Positions 11,077 to 21,895 of a stretch of 64,000 nucleotides of DNA are shown one piece after another (position 1 is the stretch's first letter; every line of letters starts with the position of its first letter). Made by a program: the position numbers and the translations under genes. Source of the stretch: Arthrobacter sp. SDTb3-6 (lineage in GTDB: Bacteria > Actinomycetota > Actinomycetes > Actinomycetales > Micrococcaceae); the NCBI RefSeq assembly GCF_013376095.1, contig NZ_JAAMFN010000006.1, positions 62,001 through 126,000 of the forward strand, written 5' to 3'. The notes under the pieces were generated by a model. That model did not search any database and had not been told where the DNA came from. It was given only the letters and a program-made list of their open reading frames with translations.

Positions 11077-11284
11077 GGCCCCCACCTTATCGAACCCGAA
11101 CCCGGGCCCGACGGACCCGGGCTGCAGGCGGCGGGCCCGTTCCCTAACCCCGGCCCAAACGTGGGAGACTTGACCCTAATGAGTGTCCGGCGCCTGCCGT
11201 GCGGACACGCCCAGCACGCTCCGGCGCCCCAGCCGGCAGCCGTGCCGGCTTGCAAGAGTGCCCACGCAACAGTAAGGAACCCCA

Positions 11285-13141
11285 GTGTCACCCATGGCCC
11301 GCACTGCCCCGGTGCCCGCCGCCACCGATCCGGCGATCATCAGGAACTTCTGCATCATCGCCCACATCGACCACGGGAAGTCGACCCTGGCGGACAGGAT
11401 GCTCCAGCTCACCGGAGTGGTCCAACAGCGTGACATGAAGGCCCAGTACCTTGACCGCATGGACATTGAGCGCGAACGCGGCATCACGATCAAGTCCCAG
11501 GCGGTCCGCATCCCCTGGGAGCTGGACGGCACCTCCTACTGCCTGAACATGATTGACACCCCCGGGCACGTGGACTTCACCTATGAAGTCTCACGGTCCC
11601 TCGCCGCCTGTGAGGGCGCCATTCTCCTGGTCGATGCCGCCCAGGGCATCGAGGCCCAGACCCTGGCCAACCTGTACCTGGCCATGGAAAACAACCTGAC
11701 CATCATCCCGGTGCTGAACAAGATCGACCTGCCGGCCGCCCAGCCGGAAAAGTACGCCGCCGAGCTGGCCAACCTCATTGGCGGCAGGCCCGAGGACGTG
11801 CTGCAGGTCTCGGGCAAGACCGGCATGGGCGTCGAGGCGCTGCTGGACCAGATCGTCCGGGAACTGCCGGCACCGGTGGGCGACCCCCAGGCCCCGGCCC
11901 GCGCCATGATCTTCGACTCCGTCTACGACACCTACCGCGGCGTGGTGACGTACGTCCGGGTCATCGACGGCAAGCTGACGCCGCGCGAGAAAATCCAGAT
12001 GATGTCCACGCGCGCCACGCACGAACTGCTGGAAATCGGCGTCAGCTCGCCAGAGCCGCAGCCGTCCAAGGGGCTGGGCGTGGGCGAGGTGGGCTACCTG
12101 ATCACGGGCGTGAAGGACGTGCGCCAGTCCAAGGTGGGGGACACCGTCACCACCTTCGTCAAGCCCGCCGCCGAGGCCTTGCCCGGCTACCACGACGCCA
12201 AGCCCATGGTCTTCTCCGGCCTGTACCCGATGGACGGCACGGACTATCCGGTGCTGCGCGATGCGCTCGAGAAGCTCATGCTCAATGACGCGGCACTCAT
12301 TTATGAACCGGAAACCTCCGCCGCCCTGGGCTTCGGGTTCCGCGTGGGCTTCCTGGGCCTGCTGCACCTGGAAATCACCCGTGAGCGCCTCGAGCGCGAG
12401 CACAACCTGGACCTGATCTCCACCGCCCCGAACGTGGAGTATCAAGTCACCCTTGAGGACAAGCGGGTCATCAAGGTGACCAACCCCAGCGAATACCCCT
12501 CCGGGAAGATCGCCGAAGTCCGCGAGCCCATGGTGGCCGCCACCATCCTGGCCCCCACCGAATTTGTCGGCGCCATCATGGAACTGTGCCAAACCCGCCG
12601 CGGCATCCTCGGCGGAATGGACTACCTCTCCGAGGACCGGGTCGAAATCCGCTACCGCCTGCCCCTGGCGGAAATCGTCTTTGACTTCTTCGACATCCTC
12701 AAGTCCAAGACCCGCGGCTACGGTTCACTGGACTGGAAGGCAGACGGCGACCAGGTCGCCGACCTGGTCAAGGTCGACATCCTGCTCCAGGGCGAGCAGG
12801 TTGACGCGTTCAGCGCCATCACCCACCGCGACAAGGCGTATGCCTACGGGGTCATGATGACGGGCAAGCTGCGGGAACTGATTCCGCGCCAGCAGTTTGA
12901 GGTTCCCATCCAGGCAGCCATCGGCGCCCGGATCATCGCCCGTGAAAGCATCCGCGCCATCCGCAAGGACGTTTTGGCCAAGTGCTACGGCGGCGACATC
13001 TCCCGCAAGCGCAAGCTGCTCGAAAAACAAAAGGAAGGCAAGAAGCGCATGAAGATGGTGGGCAGGGTCGAGGTCCCGCAGGAAGCTTTCATCGCCGCCC
13101 TGACCACCGGGGAATCCCCCAAGGACAAGTCCAAGAAGTGA
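11285..13141 (+). CDS. lepA: Elongation factor 4 (back-translocating GTPase)
   Basis: A 618-residue translation GTPase. The G1 motif is AHIDHGKST, the switch region [15 protein letters not shown]3 is DTPGHVD, and G4 is NKID. The LepA-specific C-terminal domain ([48 protein letters not shown]) is complete. LepA acts on ribosomes and its loss mainly affects initiation or stress growth in other bacteria. GTG 11285 is used since AAGGAA stands six bases before it; an ATG at 11294 is an alternative. The last codons overlap the hemW start (GTGA), so lepA-hemW form an operon. Confidence 0.97.
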   Translation: MSPMARTAPVPAATDPAIIRNFCIIAHIDHGKSTLADRMLQLTGVVQQRDMKAQYLDRMDIERERGITIKSQAVRIPWELDGTSYCLNMIDTPGHVDFTYEVSRSLAACEGAILLVDAAQGIEAQTLANLYLAMENNLTIIPVLNKIDLPAAQPEKYAAELANLIGGRPEDVLQVSGKTGMGVEALLDQIVRELPAPVGDPQAPARAMIFDSVYDTYRGVVTYVRVIDGKLTPREKIQMMSTRATHELLEIGVSSPEPQPSKGLGVGEVGYLITGVKDVRQSKVGDTVTTFVKPAAEALPGYHDAKPMVFSGLYPMDGTDYPVLRDALEKLMLNDAALIYEPETSAALGFGFRVGFLGLLHLEITRERLEREHNLDLISTAPNVEYQVTLEDKRVIKVTNPSEYPSGKIAEVREPMVAATILAPTEFVGAIMELCQTRRGILGGMDYLSEDRVEIRYRLPLAEIVFDFFDILKSKTRGYGSLDWKADGDQVADLVKVDILLQGEQVDAFSAITHRDKAYAYGVMMTGKLRELIPRQQFEVPIQAAIGARIIARESIRAIRKDVLAKCYGGDISRKRKLLEKQKEGKKRMKMVGRVEVPQEAFIAALTTGESPKDKSKK

Positions 13142-14367
13142 CCCCCAGCGCACTTCCCCTCGGCGATCCGGCCCCGGCCGACGGCGTCCTGCCCGCCCAG
13201 GCCGCCCTTGGCGCGGCGGAGCGGAAGTTCAGCCTGTACGCGCACATCCCCTTTTGCGCCGTGCGCTGCGGCTATTGCGACTTCAACACCTACACGGCCA
13301 CGGAACTGGGCGGGGGAGCGTCCCAGGACGCCTACGCCGCCACGGCCGTGCGCGAGGTGGGGTTCGCGGCCGGGGCCATGGAGGCCTCCGGCCTGCCGCC
13401 GCGCAAGCTCAACACCGTATTCTTTGGCGGGGGCACCCCCACGCTGCTGCCGGCAGGCGAGCTGACCCGCATCCTGGGTGCCGCCGTCGGGCAGTGGGGG
13501 CTGGAAGACGGCGCCGAGGTCACCACGGAGGCCAACCCGGATTCGGTCACGCGGGACTCCCTGCAGGAACTGGCCGACGGCGGTTTCACCCGGGTGTCCT
13601 TTGGCATGCAGTCCGCCGTCCCGCACGTTTTGAAGGTCCTGGACCGCACGCACAGCCCGGAGCGGGTGCCGCAGGCGGTCGCGTGGGCGCGCGAGGCCGG
13701 GCTGAACGTCAGCCTCGACCTGATCTACGGCACACCGGGGGAGTCGCTGGCCGACTGGGAAACCTCGGTGCGCACCGCGCTGGGCTACGGGCCGGACCAC
13801 ATCTCCGCCTACTCGCTCATCGTCGAGGAAGGCACCAAGCTCGCCGCCCAGATCCGCCGCGGCCAGGTGCCCGGCATTGACGACGACGACCACGCCTTGA
13901 AGTACGAGCTCGCCGACGCCCTGTTCGGGGAAGCCGGCCTGTCCTGGTACGAGGTCAGCAACTGGTCCCGCACGCCGGAGGACGCCTGCCGGCACAACCT
14001 GGCGTACTGGCGCGGGGACGACTGGTGGGGCGTCGGCCCGGGCGCGCACTCGCACATGGGCGGCGTGCGCTGGTGGAACGTCAAGCACCCCACCGCCTAC
14101 GCCAACCGCCTTGAGGCGGGCCAGTCCCCGGCGGCCGGGCGGGAAACCCTGGACGCGGACACCCGGGAACTGGAGCGAATCATGCTGACCTCCCGGCTGT
14201 CCGACGGGCTGGCGATTGACACGCTCAACCCGTCCGGCCGGCACGCCGTGGCCGGCCTCATCGCCGGCGGCCTGATCGATCCGGTCAAGGCCTTCCACGG
14301 CACCCTGGTGCTGACCCTGAAGGGCCGCCTCCTCGGCGACGCCGTCACCCGGGCCCTCCTGGACTGA
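13138..14367 (+). CDS. hemW: Radical SAM haem chaperone HemW (coproporphyrinogen III oxidase-like)
   Basis: A 409-residue radical SAM protein of the HemN/HemW group. The 4Fe-4S cluster motif CxxxCxxC is CAVRCGYC, followed by [10 protein letters not shown], the SAM-binding glycine motif, and FGMQS further on. HemW proteins have this CxxxCxxC form without the additional cysteine of true HemN, and act in haem trafficking to respiratory enzymes rather than haem synthesis. GTG 13138 overlaps the lepA stop codon by four bases, the common lepA-hemW arrangement. Assignment as HemW rather than HemN rests on context and length. No ribosome site of its own is needed if translation is coupled. Confidence 0.92.
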   Translation: MTPSALPLGDPAPADGVLPAQAALGAAERKFSLYAHIPFCAVRCGYCDFNTYTATELGGGASQDAYAATAVREVGFAAGAMEASGLPPRKLNTVFFGGGTPTLLPAGELTRILGAAVGQWGLEDGAEVTTEANPDSVTRDSLQELADGGFTRVSFGMQSAVPHVLKVLDRTHSPERVPQAVAWAREAGLNVSLDLIYGTPGESLADWETSVRTALGYGPDHISAYSLIVEEGTKLAAQIRRGQVPGIDDDDHALKYELADALFGEAGLSWYEVSNWSRTPEDACRHNLAYWRGDDWWGVGPGAHSHMGGVRWWNVKHPTAYANRLEAGQSPAAGRETLDADTRELERIMLTSRLSDGLAIDTLNPSGRHAVAGLIAGGLIDPVKAFHGTLVLTLKGRLLGDAVTRALLD

Positions 14368-14400
14368 CCCCCGGAAACGGGCGGCGGGGCCGGCGGAGAG

Positions 14401-14793
14401 CTACTGGATGCGGCGCAGGTTCCAGGGGTAGCGGTAGGGGTTGCCACGGCTGACCTGGATGGCGGCGATGACGGACCAGACGGTCAGGAACACCCAGACG
14501 ATGAGGGCGAGCATCGAGAAGACGGTCCCCACGGAGGGGCTGAAGATCCCCACCACCAGGGCGATGATGTTCAGCGCCAGCGCCAGGATGGTGGGCGGCA
14601 GCGTGAAGTTCAGTGCCTCCAGGGATTCCTGCGCCGTGAACGGGCCGCGGCCGGCCATGAACTTGTAGATGAGGGCGGACGGGATGCAGCCCAGGACGCC
14701 GCCGCAATGGGCCAGGAACGCCCACTGCTTGTCCTCTGCGGGCGTGAGTGGGGGTTTCGCCGGATTCGTCATGGGGTTCGACGGATTGCTCAC
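14401..14793 (-). CDS. DUF4870 (Tic20-like) membrane protein
   Basis: A small membrane protein of 130 residues. A proline-rich N terminus ends in PAEDKQWAFLAHCGGVLG, the typical opening of DUF4870 proteins, followed by two or three hydrophobic helices and a short polar tail. The function of the family is unknown. GTG 14793 is taken as the start, with GAGAGG upstream; an in-frame TTG at 14814 would extend it. It is converging with hemW and lies upstream of no obvious operon partner. Confidence 0.75.
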   Translation of the reverse strand: MSNPSNPMTNPAKPPLTPAEDKQWAFLAHCGGVLGCIPSALIYKFMAGRGPFTAQESLEALNFTLPPTILALALNIIALVVGIFSPSVGTVFSMLALIVWVFLTVWSVIAAIQVSRGNPYRYPWNLRRIQ

Positions 14794-14853
14794 GTGTAAC
14801 TTGCCTCTCAACAATGTGGTCGCCGCCTGGCCGATGCTGCGCAGGTCGTCCTA

Positions 14854-15765
14854 CTAGGATACGGGTGCTGTGAGGAAGTCGATGACTTCCTCCACGCGTC
14901 CCAGCAGTGAAGGCTCGAGGTCGGAATAGCTGTTGACGCGTGAGAGCAGCCGCTGCCAGCCCAGCCCGATGTCCTCGGCGGTGCTGTGGGGCCAGCCGAA
15001 GGCCTGCAGGATGCCCAGCTTCCACTCCACGGTGCGCGGAATCGCGGGCCAGGCCGGGATGCCCAGCGTGGCGGGCTTGATGGCCTGCCACACATCCACG
15101 TACGGATGCCCCACCACCAGGACGTTCTTTTTCGCTGCCGGCGATTTCATGAGATCCGCCACAATGCGCGATTCCTTGGAGTGCGGCACCAGGTGGTCCA
15201 CCAGCACGCCCAGCCGGCGGTCCGGCCCGGGACCGAACGCCTTGACGGCCGCCGTGAGGTCGTCAACGCCGCGGAGGGGTTCGACGACGATCCCCTCCAC
15301 CCGCAGGTCGTCGCCCCACACCTTTTCCACCAGTTCGGCGTCGTGCTTGCCTTCCACCCAGATGCGGCTGGCCTTGGCGACCTGCGCCCGCAGCCCTTCC
15401 ACCCTGACCGATCCGGAGGCGGTCCTGGTGGCCTTTTGGGGCGCCGCGGCGGCCACGGGGGCCACTATCTCAACGGGTTCGCCGTCAACGAGGAAGCCGA
15501 ATCCCAGGGGAAAGGCCCGGACCTTCTCGCGCCGGTCGGCCAGTTCCATGATGTGCATGCCGCCGGACTTTTCGATCCGGACCACGGCGCCGACCCATCC
15601 GCTCTGGACGTCCTCGACCACGAGTCCGCGGGCGGCCGGGACCTGGCGGAGGGTGCGTGCCTTCGGTGCGCTGATGTCCTGGTAGCCCCAGTTGTTGGCC
15701 TGCACTGTACGGTTGCCCCTTGCCTGTTCGGGCCCGGCCTGCACGGCCGTGGCGGAAAATTCCAT
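14854..15765 (-). CDS. DUF3097 family protein
   Basis: A 303-residue protein of an actinobacteria-specific family. The middle contains SRIWVEGKHDAELVEKVWGDDL and later GPGPDRRLGVLVDHLVPHSKESRIV, which resembles a Toprim-like fold with acidic catalytic-type residues. The N-terminal 100 residues look like a separate beta domain (WVGAVVRIEKSGGMHIMELADR). The biochemical role is unknown. It is transcribed away from hrcA, and its start lies about 80 bases from the CIRCE element, so heat control of it is possible but not shown. Confidence 0.8.
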   Translation of the reverse strand: MEFSATAVQAGPEQARGNRTVQANNWGYQDISAPKARTLRQVPAARGLVVEDVQSGWVGAVVRIEKSGGMHIMELADRREKVRAFPLGFGFLVDGEPVEIVAPVAAAAPQKATRTASGSVRVEGLRAQVAKASRIWVEGKHDAELVEKVWGDDLRVEGIVVEPLRGVDDLTAAVKAFGPGPDRRLGVLVDHLVPHSKESRIVADLMKSPAAKKNVLVVGHPYVDVWQAIKPATLGIPAWPAIPRTVEWKLGILQAFGWPHSTAEDIGLGWQRLLSRVNSYSDLEPSLLGRVEEVIDFLTAPVS

Positions 15766-15843
15766 GCTAGCGCCCCTTCCGGTGCCGCGTGCGGGGACCT
15801 GCCGGGCGGCGTGCCGAAAACCCGTGCCGGGAAAGTATTAGAC

Positions 15844-15870
15844 TTGGCACTTGAATAGGTAGAGTGCTAA
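15844..15870. promoter_or_regulatory. CIRCE operator (HrcA binding site)
   Basis: Inverted repeat TTGGCACTT (15844-15852), nine-base spacer, GAGTGCTAA (15862-15870). The right arm is the exact CIRCE half-site and the left arm differs at two positions from TTAGCACTC. It lies 17 bases before the hrcA start codon, so HrcA probably represses its own operon and heat shock relieves it. Confidence 0.92.
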
Positions 15871-15887
15871 TCAAGGAGGTGCAAGGC

Positions 15888-16901
15888 ATGAGTGAACCAC
15901 GGAAGCTGGAAGTCCTCCGGGCCATCGTCGAAGACTATGTCCATTCCCGCGAACCGGTCGGCTCCAAGGCGCTTGTGGAACGGCACCGCCTGGGCGTCTC
16001 GAGCGCCACCATCCGCAATGACATGGCGGCGTTGGAGGAGGAGGGGCTGATCACTGCGCCCCACACCAGCTCGGGGCGCATTCCCACAGACAAGGGCTAC
16101 CGGCTCTTCGTGGACCAGATCTCCTCCGTCAAGCCGCTCTCGGCCGCGGAACGGCGCGCCATTGCGATCCTGCTGGACGGGTCGACCGACCTGGACGACG
16201 TGCTTGAGCGCACAGTGCGTGCGCTGGCGCAACTGACGAACCAGGTTGCCGTGGTGCAGTATCCGCGCTCGGCCAAGGCCACTGTGCGGCACATCGAATT
16301 TGTGTCCCTGGGCCCCATGCAGGTGTTGGTGGTGCTCATCCTGGCCTCGGGCAAGGTGGAGCAGTCGGTGATCGACGTCGGCATCCCCCTGGACGACGTC
16401 CGGCTGGCTGCGCTGCGCCAGGAGTTCCTGTCCATCCTGCACGGCTGCACGGTCGCCAACTTGCCCGCAGCACTGGAACTGCTGCCCACAGCCCTTCCGG
16501 CGTCCGAGCAGGAGACGGCCCGCAAGCTGGCCCACGGCCTGGAGCAGCTCGCCCGGGCCGCGCGGGAGGACCGCATCGTGCTGGCCGGCACGGCCAACCT
16601 GGCCCGGTCCAACAATGACTTCCCGCTGAGCATTGGCCCGGTCCTGGATGCGCTGGAGGAGCAGGTGGTGCTGCTGCGCCTCCTGGAGCAGATGGCCCAG
16701 GACTCGCTGGGCATGGCCGTGAGCATCGGCCGCGAAAACCCGCACGACTCCCTGTCGGAGGCGTCGGTGGTGGCAACCGGCTACGGGCCCGATGCCAGCG
16801 CCAAACTGGGGGTGGTGGGCCCCACCCGGATGGATTACCCCAACACCATGTCCAGCGTCCGGGCCGTGGCCCGGTACCTGTCACGAATTTTGGCCGGCTG
16901 A
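15888..16901 (+). CDS. hrcA: Heat-inducible transcription repressor HrcA
   Basis: A 337-residue repressor of class I heat-shock genes. The winged-helix N terminus is typical: [20 protein letters not shown], then [20 protein letters not shown] and [12 protein letters not shown]. The C-terminal GAF-like part ends with [22 protein letters not shown] 15888 is preceded by AAGGAGGT at 15873-15880; an upstream in-frame codon at 15864 falls inside the CIRCE site and was not used. HrcA needs GroEL for activity in characterised systems; groE is not in the window. dnaJ and rsmE follow on the same strand, forming hrcA-dnaJ-rsmE. Confidence 0.97.
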   Translation: MSEPRKLEVLRAIVEDYVHSREPVGSKALVERHRLGVSSATIRNDMAALEEEGLITAPHTSSGRIPTDKGYRLFVDQISSVKPLSAAERRAIAILLDGSTDLDDVLERTVRALAQLTNQVAVVQYPRSAKATVRHIEFVSLGPMQVLVVLILASGKVEQSVIDVGIPLDDVRLAALRQEFLSILHGCTVANLPAALELLPTALPASEQETARKLAHGLEQLARAAREDRIVLAGTANLARSNNDFPLSIGPVLDALEEQVVLLRLLEQMAQDSLGMAVSIGRENPHDSLSEASVVATGYGPDASAKLGVVGPTRMDYPNTMSSVRAVARYLSRILAG

Positions 16902-16953
16902 CCGGCCGGCACGGCAACCCTACGAACACGTTCCACTGGAGAGAGTAAGAATT

Positions 16954-18093
16954 TTGAGCAACCACTACGACGCATTGGGTGTCTCCCGCGACGCGACCGC
17001 GGAGGAAATCAAGAAGGCGTACCGCAAGCTCGCGCGGAAACTTCACCCGGACGTCAACGACGCCCCGGACGCCCAGGAGCGGTTCAAGGCCGTCACGCAC
17101 GCCTACGAGATCCTTTCCGACCCGCAAAAACGCCGCGTCTACGACACCACCGGCAACGAAAACGGCAGCAGCGCCGGCGGCGGCAACTTCGACGGCCAGG
17201 GCTTCGCCTTCCAGGACATCTTCGAGACATTCTTTGGTGGCGGTGGCGGTGGCGGTGGCGGACAGGGCCGGGGCCCGGAACCGCGCATGCGCCGCGGCCA
17301 GGACGCCCTCATCACCGTCCGCATCGACCTGCGCGAAGCCGTTTTTGGCGTCAACAAGAAGCTTGAAATCGACACCGCCATCACCTGCCCCACATGTGAG
17401 GGCAGCTGCTGCCGTCCCGGCACGCACCCGGTCACCTGCGACGTCTGCCACGGCAGCGGCCAGATCCAGCGCCCCATGCGCTCCATCCTGGGCAACGTCA
17501 TGACCCTGGCCACCTGCAACTCGTGCCAGGGCTACGGGACCCGCATCGAGGACCCCTGCAACGAGTGCATGGGCGAGGGCCGCATCCGCGACCGCCGCAC
17601 CCTGACCATCAAGGTCCCGGCCGGCGTGAACACCGGCACCCGCATCCAGCTGGCCGCCCAGGGCGAGGCCGGCCCCGCGGGCGGACCGTCCGGGGACCTG
17701 TACGTGGAAATGAAGGTCAACAACGACCCCGCCTTCCTGCGTGAGGGCGACGACCTGCACGCCACCCTGAGCGTGCCCATGACGGCGGCCGCGCTCGGCA
17801 CCGAACTGACCCTGGAGACGTTCGACGGCGAGCAGCCCATCACCATCAAGCCCGGCACCCAGGCCGGTGAGGTCATCAACATGCGCAGCCTTGGCGTGAC
17901 GCACCTGCGCGGCTATGGCCGCGGCGACCTCAAGGTCCACGTCCACGTCGAAACCCCCACCAAGCCCGATGCCGCCCAGGAGGAACTGCTCAAGCAGCTC
18001 GCCGCCCTGCGCGGGGAAACCTTCAGCGAGGGGAAGCTGGTCAGCAGCGGCGGCATGTTTGCCAGGCTCCGCGACAAGCTCGGCAACCTCTAG
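16954..18093 (+). CDS. dnaJ: Chaperone protein DnaJ (HrcA-linked paralogue)
   Basis: A 379-residue DnaJ. The J domain occupies residues 1-70 with the HPD motif in KLHPDVND. A glycine-rich stretch follows, encoded by a run of GGTGGC-like codons around 17240. The zinc-finger region has four cysteine repeats (CPTC, CDVC, CNSC, CNEC), and the first is followed by EGSCCRPGT with an extra Cys instead of the usual Gly-x-Gly. The C-terminal substrate-binding domain is complete. Translation starts at TTG 16954 behind GGAGAGAG. It stimulates the DnaK ATPase and delivers unfolded clients. Being downstream of hrcA it should be under CIRCE control. Confidence 0.94.
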   Translation: MSNHYDALGVSRDATAEEIKKAYRKLARKLHPDVNDAPDAQERFKAVTHAYEILSDPQKRRVYDTTGNENGSSAGGGNFDGQGFAFQDIFETFFGGGGGGGGGQGRGPEPRMRRGQDALITVRIDLREAVFGVNKKLEIDTAITCPTCEGSCCRPGTHPVTCDVCHGSGQIQRPMRSILGNVMTLATCNSCQGYGTRIEDPCNECMGEGRIRDRRTLTIKVPAGVNTGTRIQLAAQGEAGPAGGPSGDLYVEMKVNNDPAFLREGDDLHATLSVPMTAAALGTELTLETFDGEQPITIKPGTQAGEVINMRSLGVTHLRGYGRGDLKVHVHVETPTKPDAAQEELLKQLAALRGETFSEGKLVSSGGMFARLRDKLGNL

Positions 18094-18099
18094 GGTGCC

Positions 18100-18870
18100 G
18101 TGAGCAACCCCGTCTTTTACGCCACGCCCCAACAGCTGGCGCCCTTGAAACCCGGTGACGCCTTCCGCCTCGACGGGGCCGAGGGACGCCATGCGGCCAC
18201 GGTTAAAAGGCTCACGCCGGGCGAACCCGTGGACGTGTGCGACGGCGGCGGGTTGCGCCTGGTGTGCACCGTCACCGCAGCGTCGGCCGGGGTCCTGGAC
18301 GTCCGGGTCGAACAGGTGGCCGCCGAGGATGCGGCCGCCTTTGGGCTGGTGCTGGTCCAGGCCCTCGCCAAGGGCGACCGTGACGAACTGGCGATTGAAA
18401 CAGCCACGGAGCTTGGCGTGGACACGGTGGTGCCGTGGCAGGCCGAGCGCTCCATCGTCCGCTGGAAGGCGGACAAGGCCGCCAAGGGCCGGGCGAAGTG
18501 GCAGGGTGCAGTGGCAGCCGCCGCCAAGCAGGCCCGCCGGGCCCGCATCCCCGGCGTCGGCGAACTCGTTGGCACCGCGGGCCTGGTGGACCTGATCCGG
18601 GGCGCCGGACTGGCCCTGGTCCTGCACGAGGACGCCGTGGACACCCTGCCCGCCGTGGTGCGCTCCTGGCGCGGTTCGCCCGCGGGGCAGGACACGGGTG
18701 CCAGCATCGTGATGGTGGTGGGGCCCGAAGGCGGGATGAGCTCCCGGGAGGTGGATGCCTTCCTGGCGGCAGGGGCGCGCACCGCCAGGTTGGGACGGCA
18801 CGTGCTGCGCTCGTCCACGGCCGGGCCGGCCGCCGTCGTGCTTCTCAGCGAAGAACTGGGCCGCTGGTAG
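18100..18870 (+). CDS. rsmE: 16S rRNA (uracil-1498-N3)-methyltransferase
   Basis: A 256-residue SPOUT-class methyltransferase that makes m3U1498 in 16S rRNA. The N-terminal PUA-like domain has RLDGAEGRHAATVKRL. The C-terminal knotted domain has QALAKGDRDELAIETATELGV, the SAM site VVGPEGGMSSREVDAF, and the closing LGRHVLRSSTA motif (usually LGxRILRxETA, here slightly changed). The start is GTG 18100, six bases after the dnaJ stop, so it belongs to the hrcA-dnaJ-rsmE operon. It converges with the lipoprotein gene at 18904. Confidence 0.93.
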   Translation: MSNPVFYATPQQLAPLKPGDAFRLDGAEGRHAATVKRLTPGEPVDVCDGGGLRLVCTVTAASAGVLDVRVEQVAAEDAAAFGLVLVQALAKGDRDELAIETATELGVDTVVPWQAERSIVRWKADKAAKGRAKWQGAVAAAAKQARRARIPGVGELVGTAGLVDLIRGAGLALVLHEDAVDTLPAVVRSWRGSPAGQDTGASIVMVVGPEGGMSSREVDAFLAAGARTARLGRHVLRSSTAGPAAVVLLSEELGRW

Positions 18871-18903
18871 CGGCAGGCAGCCGCACCACCGGCTGCGGCA
18901 GGC

Positions 18904-19914
18904 TTATTTTGCTGCCGGGCTGGCGGTGGGCCCAGACAGCGTGACGACCTTGCTGTCCACGCCGACCTGCCCCCCGGGGACGCTCGGGTCGGCGATGAAA
19001 ACCGAAACCTGGTAGGTGCCCAGCGGGGGCACCACGGTGAAGCTGAAGGCGCCGAGCTGGCCCGGCCCCTTGGGAATCCTGACCGTCCCGGACTGGTAGA
19101 CGCCCCCGGCCTTGCCGCCGGTCACCGCGGACAGGCTCCAGGACAGCGAACCGCTGGGCGAAATGCCCTGCCCGTCCACCTTCAGCGGCAGCCCGTGGCT
19201 GGTGGCGCCGTTGCCGGGGTCAATGATCCACACCGGGGCCACCAGGGCGGGGTCGCGCGTTTGCGGCTTGTCGAGGACGACGTGGCCAAAGGCGTTGAAG
19301 CCGGTGTGCCCGTCTACCAATATGGACACCTGGACGGCGGCATCGGGGTTGATCAGCCCGGCCATGGCGGCGGAGGCGGTGGCGGTGTACACCAGCTGGG
19401 ACACCGACCGCCTGGCAATGCCGGCGTCCACCGCCTGCCCAAAGGCGTCGGCAGAGACATCAACCGTAATGACATTCTTGGCCGAGATGGACGCGGCCAG
19501 GCGCGACGGCTTCTTCCAGACCGAAAAATAATCCGGGTCCTTCGGGGAACGGGTCATCATCGCCTGCAGGGCGGCGACGATCGGTTCATCGGTGGTGGGT
19601 GAGGGCAGGAATTCACGGTACAGGTAGACGGAATTGTTGCTGTGCCCCAGCCAGTACACGGGAATCGTCTGGGTGGCGGCAGGGGTTTCCAGCGGGGCGC
19701 TGGTCACCTGGCTGGTGGACCGGGTTCCGGCCGTCGTCGGCATCACGGTGTCATTGGCGTTCCGCACTCCGGCAGCGCAGCCGCTTGCCATCAGGGTCGC
19801 GGCCACGACGGCGGCGGCCAGCCCGGCCCGCCTGCCTGCCCCGGCCGGGACCCGGCGCACCGGCCGGTCCGGCACGGGTGCGTGCGGACGGGGGGTGCGC
19901 GGATGTTCAGGCAT
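18904..19914 (-). CDS. GerMN/Gmad2-domain lipoprotein
   Basis: A 336-residue predicted lipoprotein. The signal peptide runs from ATG 19914 with arginines (RRVPAGAGRRAG), a hydrophobic core and the lipobox ASGC, placing the lipidated Cys at residue 46. The mature part holds a GerMN-like domain (TIPVYWLGHSNNSVYLYREF, then MTRSPKDPDYFSVW) and an immunoglobulin-like Gmad2 type domain at the C terminus (WIIDPGNGATSHGLPLKV to SVFIADPSVPGGQV). In actinobacteria such proteins are not sporulation factors; their role at the cell surface is unknown. It stands divergent from phoH. Confidence 0.8.
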   Translation of the reverse strand: MPEHPRTPRPHAPVPDRPVRRVPAGAGRRAGLAAAVVAATLMASGCAAGVRNANDTVMPTTAGTRSTSQVTSAPLETPAATQTIPVYWLGHSNNSVYLYREFLPSPTTDEPIVAALQAMMTRSPKDPDYFSVWKKPSRLAASISAKNVITVDVSADAFGQAVDAGIARRSVSQLVYTATASAAMAGLINPDAAVQVSILVDGHTGFNAFGHVVLDKPQTRDPALVAPVWIIDPGNGATSHGLPLKVDGQGISPSGSLSWSLSAVTGGKAGGVYQSGTVRIPKGPGQLGAFSFTVVPPLGTYQVSVFIADPSVPGGQVGVDSKVVTLSGPTASPAAK

Positions 19915-20279
19915 GCCGATGCTTAGCTCGCTTTTCAGGCTGGTTGGTGGCAGGCCGCCATGCGGCCGATGCGGTGCTCCAAGTGCCCCCACAGACTTCG
20001 AACCTTCAATAGCTTGGCACACGGAACCCGGAGCCCGCCCGGATCTGGGGGCAAATCCGCGAACTGAAACCGTATCGAAACACTAAAGTGACCCCATGTA
20101 TATCAATCCGGTGCCCAAACCGGCCCTGCGGCCGGTTGCGCCGCTGCAGGCAATCCCCACACCGCAGGGCCTGTGTGCACTAGGATTGAAGTTGAGCAGA
20201 AACGTTTATCAGCAAGGGAAAACAACCGGGGCAGCCCGGTTCCACCAAGGAGAGATCACAGGCCCGCAGGGCCGAACTT

Positions 20280-21425
20280 ATGCCAGAGACAACAGCCAGC
20301 CGACACGAACAGTTTCCGGACCTTGGATCCGGGCGGCAATTCCCGCACTCCGTGGACGGCACACGCACTGAAGTGGTCCAGTTTTCCTCCACCGAACAAA
20401 TGGTTGCCACCCTCGGTGCGGAGGACGAGGGTCTCAGGATTGTCGAGGGACTCTACCCGGCGGTCAGCTTCCTCGCCCGCGGCAACGTGCTCTCGATCTC
20501 GGGGCCCGAGGCCGTGGTTCCGCGCATCATGCACCTCATGGAGGAAGCACGCGGCATGGTGGCCCGGCACACCACCATGAACGCCGGCGTCTGGGAGCAG
20601 CTGGCCACCATGCTCAAGGCCCGGCCGGAGTCCTCCGTCGTGGACATCCTCACCCAGGACATCCTGTCCTCGCGCGGGCGCACCATCCGCCCCAAGACGC
20701 TGAACCAGAAAACGTACGTGGATGCAATCGACCGCAACACCATCGTGTTCGGGATCGGCCCCGCGGGCACGGGCAAGACCTACCTGGCCATGGCCAAGGC
20801 GGTCCAGGCCCTCCAGCGCAAGGATGTCAGCCGCATCATCCTCACCCGGCCCGCCGTCGAGGCGGGGGAGCGGCTGGGCTTCCTGCCCGGCACCCTTAAC
20901 GACAAGATCGACCCGTACCTGCGCCCGCTCTACGACGCGCTGCACGACATGATGGACCCGGAAACCATTCCGCGCCTCATGGCGGCGGGCACGATTGAGG
21001 TGGCACCGCTGGCCTACATGCGCGGACGGACGCTCAACGACGCCTTCATCATCCTGGACGAGGCCCAGAACACCACCCCCGAACAAATGAAGATGTTCCT
21101 CACCCGCCTGGGCTTTGGCTCGAAGATTGTCGTCACCGGCGACATCACCCAGGTGGACCTGCCCACCGGCACGCGGTCCGGCCTGCGCGTCGTGGAAGAG
21201 ATCCTGCACGACGTCGAGGACATCAACTTCTCCATCCTCGATGCCACCGACGTGGTCCGCCACCGGCTGGTGGGGGCCATCGTGCGTGCCTACAACGAAT
21301 GGGACGAGGAGCACCACACGCTCGTCAGCCCGCAACCCGCCACCGAAGACGCCGGGACCCGCAGGGCCACCGCCGGCCACGGGACCCGGGCACACACCAA
21401 TTCCAAGGACCAACACAAGCGATGA
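20280..21425 (+). CDS. phoH: PhoH-like ATPase
   Basis: A 381-residue PhoH family protein. An N-terminal KH-like region of about 110 residues ([22 protein letters not shown]) precedes the P-loop ATPase core: Walker [27 protein letters not shown], Walker [20 protein letters not shown] and [12 protein letters not shown] polar low-complexity tail ends the protein. PhoH is a phosphate-starvation gene name, but the stable linkage to ybeY and era suggests a role in RNA metabolism or ribosome maturation. The stop overlaps the ybeY ATG as ATGA. About 257 bases separate it from the divergent lipoprotein gene. Confidence 0.94.
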   Translation: MPETTASRHEQFPDLGSGRQFPHSVDGTRTEVVQFSSTEQMVATLGAEDEGLRIVEGLYPAVSFLARGNVLSISGPEAVVPRIMHLMEEARGMVARHTTMNAGVWEQLATMLKARPESSVVDILTQDILSSRGRTIRPKTLNQKTYVDAIDRNTIVFGIGPAGTGKTYLAMAKAVQALQRKDVSRIILTRPAVEAGERLGFLPGTLNDKIDPYLRPLYDALHDMMDPETIPRLMAAGTIEVAPLAYMRGRTLNDAFIILDEAQNTTPEQMKMFLTRLGFGSKIVVTGDITQVDLPTGTRSGLRVVEEILHDVEDINFSILDATDVVRHRLVGAIVRAYNEWDEEHHTLVSPQPATEDAGTRRATAGHGTRAHTNSKDQHKR

Positions 21426-21895
21426 GCATTGAAATCAACAACGAGTCCGGCGTCGTCGTCCGCGAAGAGGAACTGGTCAAGCTGGTCCGGCACATCCTGA
21501 CCCGGATGCACGTCCACCCCGAAACGGAAGTGTCCATCATCATGGCGGACGTGGAGAACATGGAAAAGCTCCACATTGAATGGATGGACGAGCCCGGTCC
21601 CACGGACGTCCTGTCATTCCCCATGGACGAGCTGCGCCCCGGCACGCCGGAGCAGCCGACGCCGGCCGGCCTGCTCGGGGACATTGTGCTGTGCCCGGTG
21701 GTGGCGCAGGAACAGGCTGTGGCGGCAGGACACTCCATGGAGGAGGAGCTGCTGCTGTTGACCACCCACGGCGTCCTCCACCTCCTGGGCTATGACCATG
21801 CCGAGCCGGAGGAGAAGGAAGAGATGTTTGGCCTGCAACGCGAACTGCTCGCCAGCTACCTGGGCCGGGAGGCCCCCCGGGAGACAATGCAGTGA
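21422..21895 (+). CDS. ybeY: Endoribonuclease YbeY (rRNA maturation factor)
   Basis: A 157-residue protein with the zinc-binding signature [11 protein letters not shown], where the three histidines ligate the metal. YbeY is a single-strand endoribonuclease that takes part in 16S rRNA 3'-end processing and ribosome quality control. The ATG at 21422 overlaps the phoH stop, and the gene stop overlaps the next GTG (GTGA), so phoH-ybeY-CBS protein-era appear as one tightly coupled operon. Confidence 0.96.
   Translation: MSIEINNESGVVVREEELVKLVRHILTRMHVHPETEVSIIMADVENMEKLHIEWMDEPGPTDVLSFPMDELRPGTPEQPTPAGLLGDIVLCPVVAQEQAVAAGHSMEEELLLLTTHGVLHLLGYDHAEPEEKEEMFGLQRELLASYLGREAPRETMQ

Noticed and set aside
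17236-17264. Short GGTGGC tandem repeat
   Set aside because: It simply encodes the glycine-rich linker of DnaJ.
16336-18801. An 821-codon minus-strand open frame opposite hrcA, dnaJ and rsmE
   Set aside because: Antisense to three well-supported genes and without recognisable domains.
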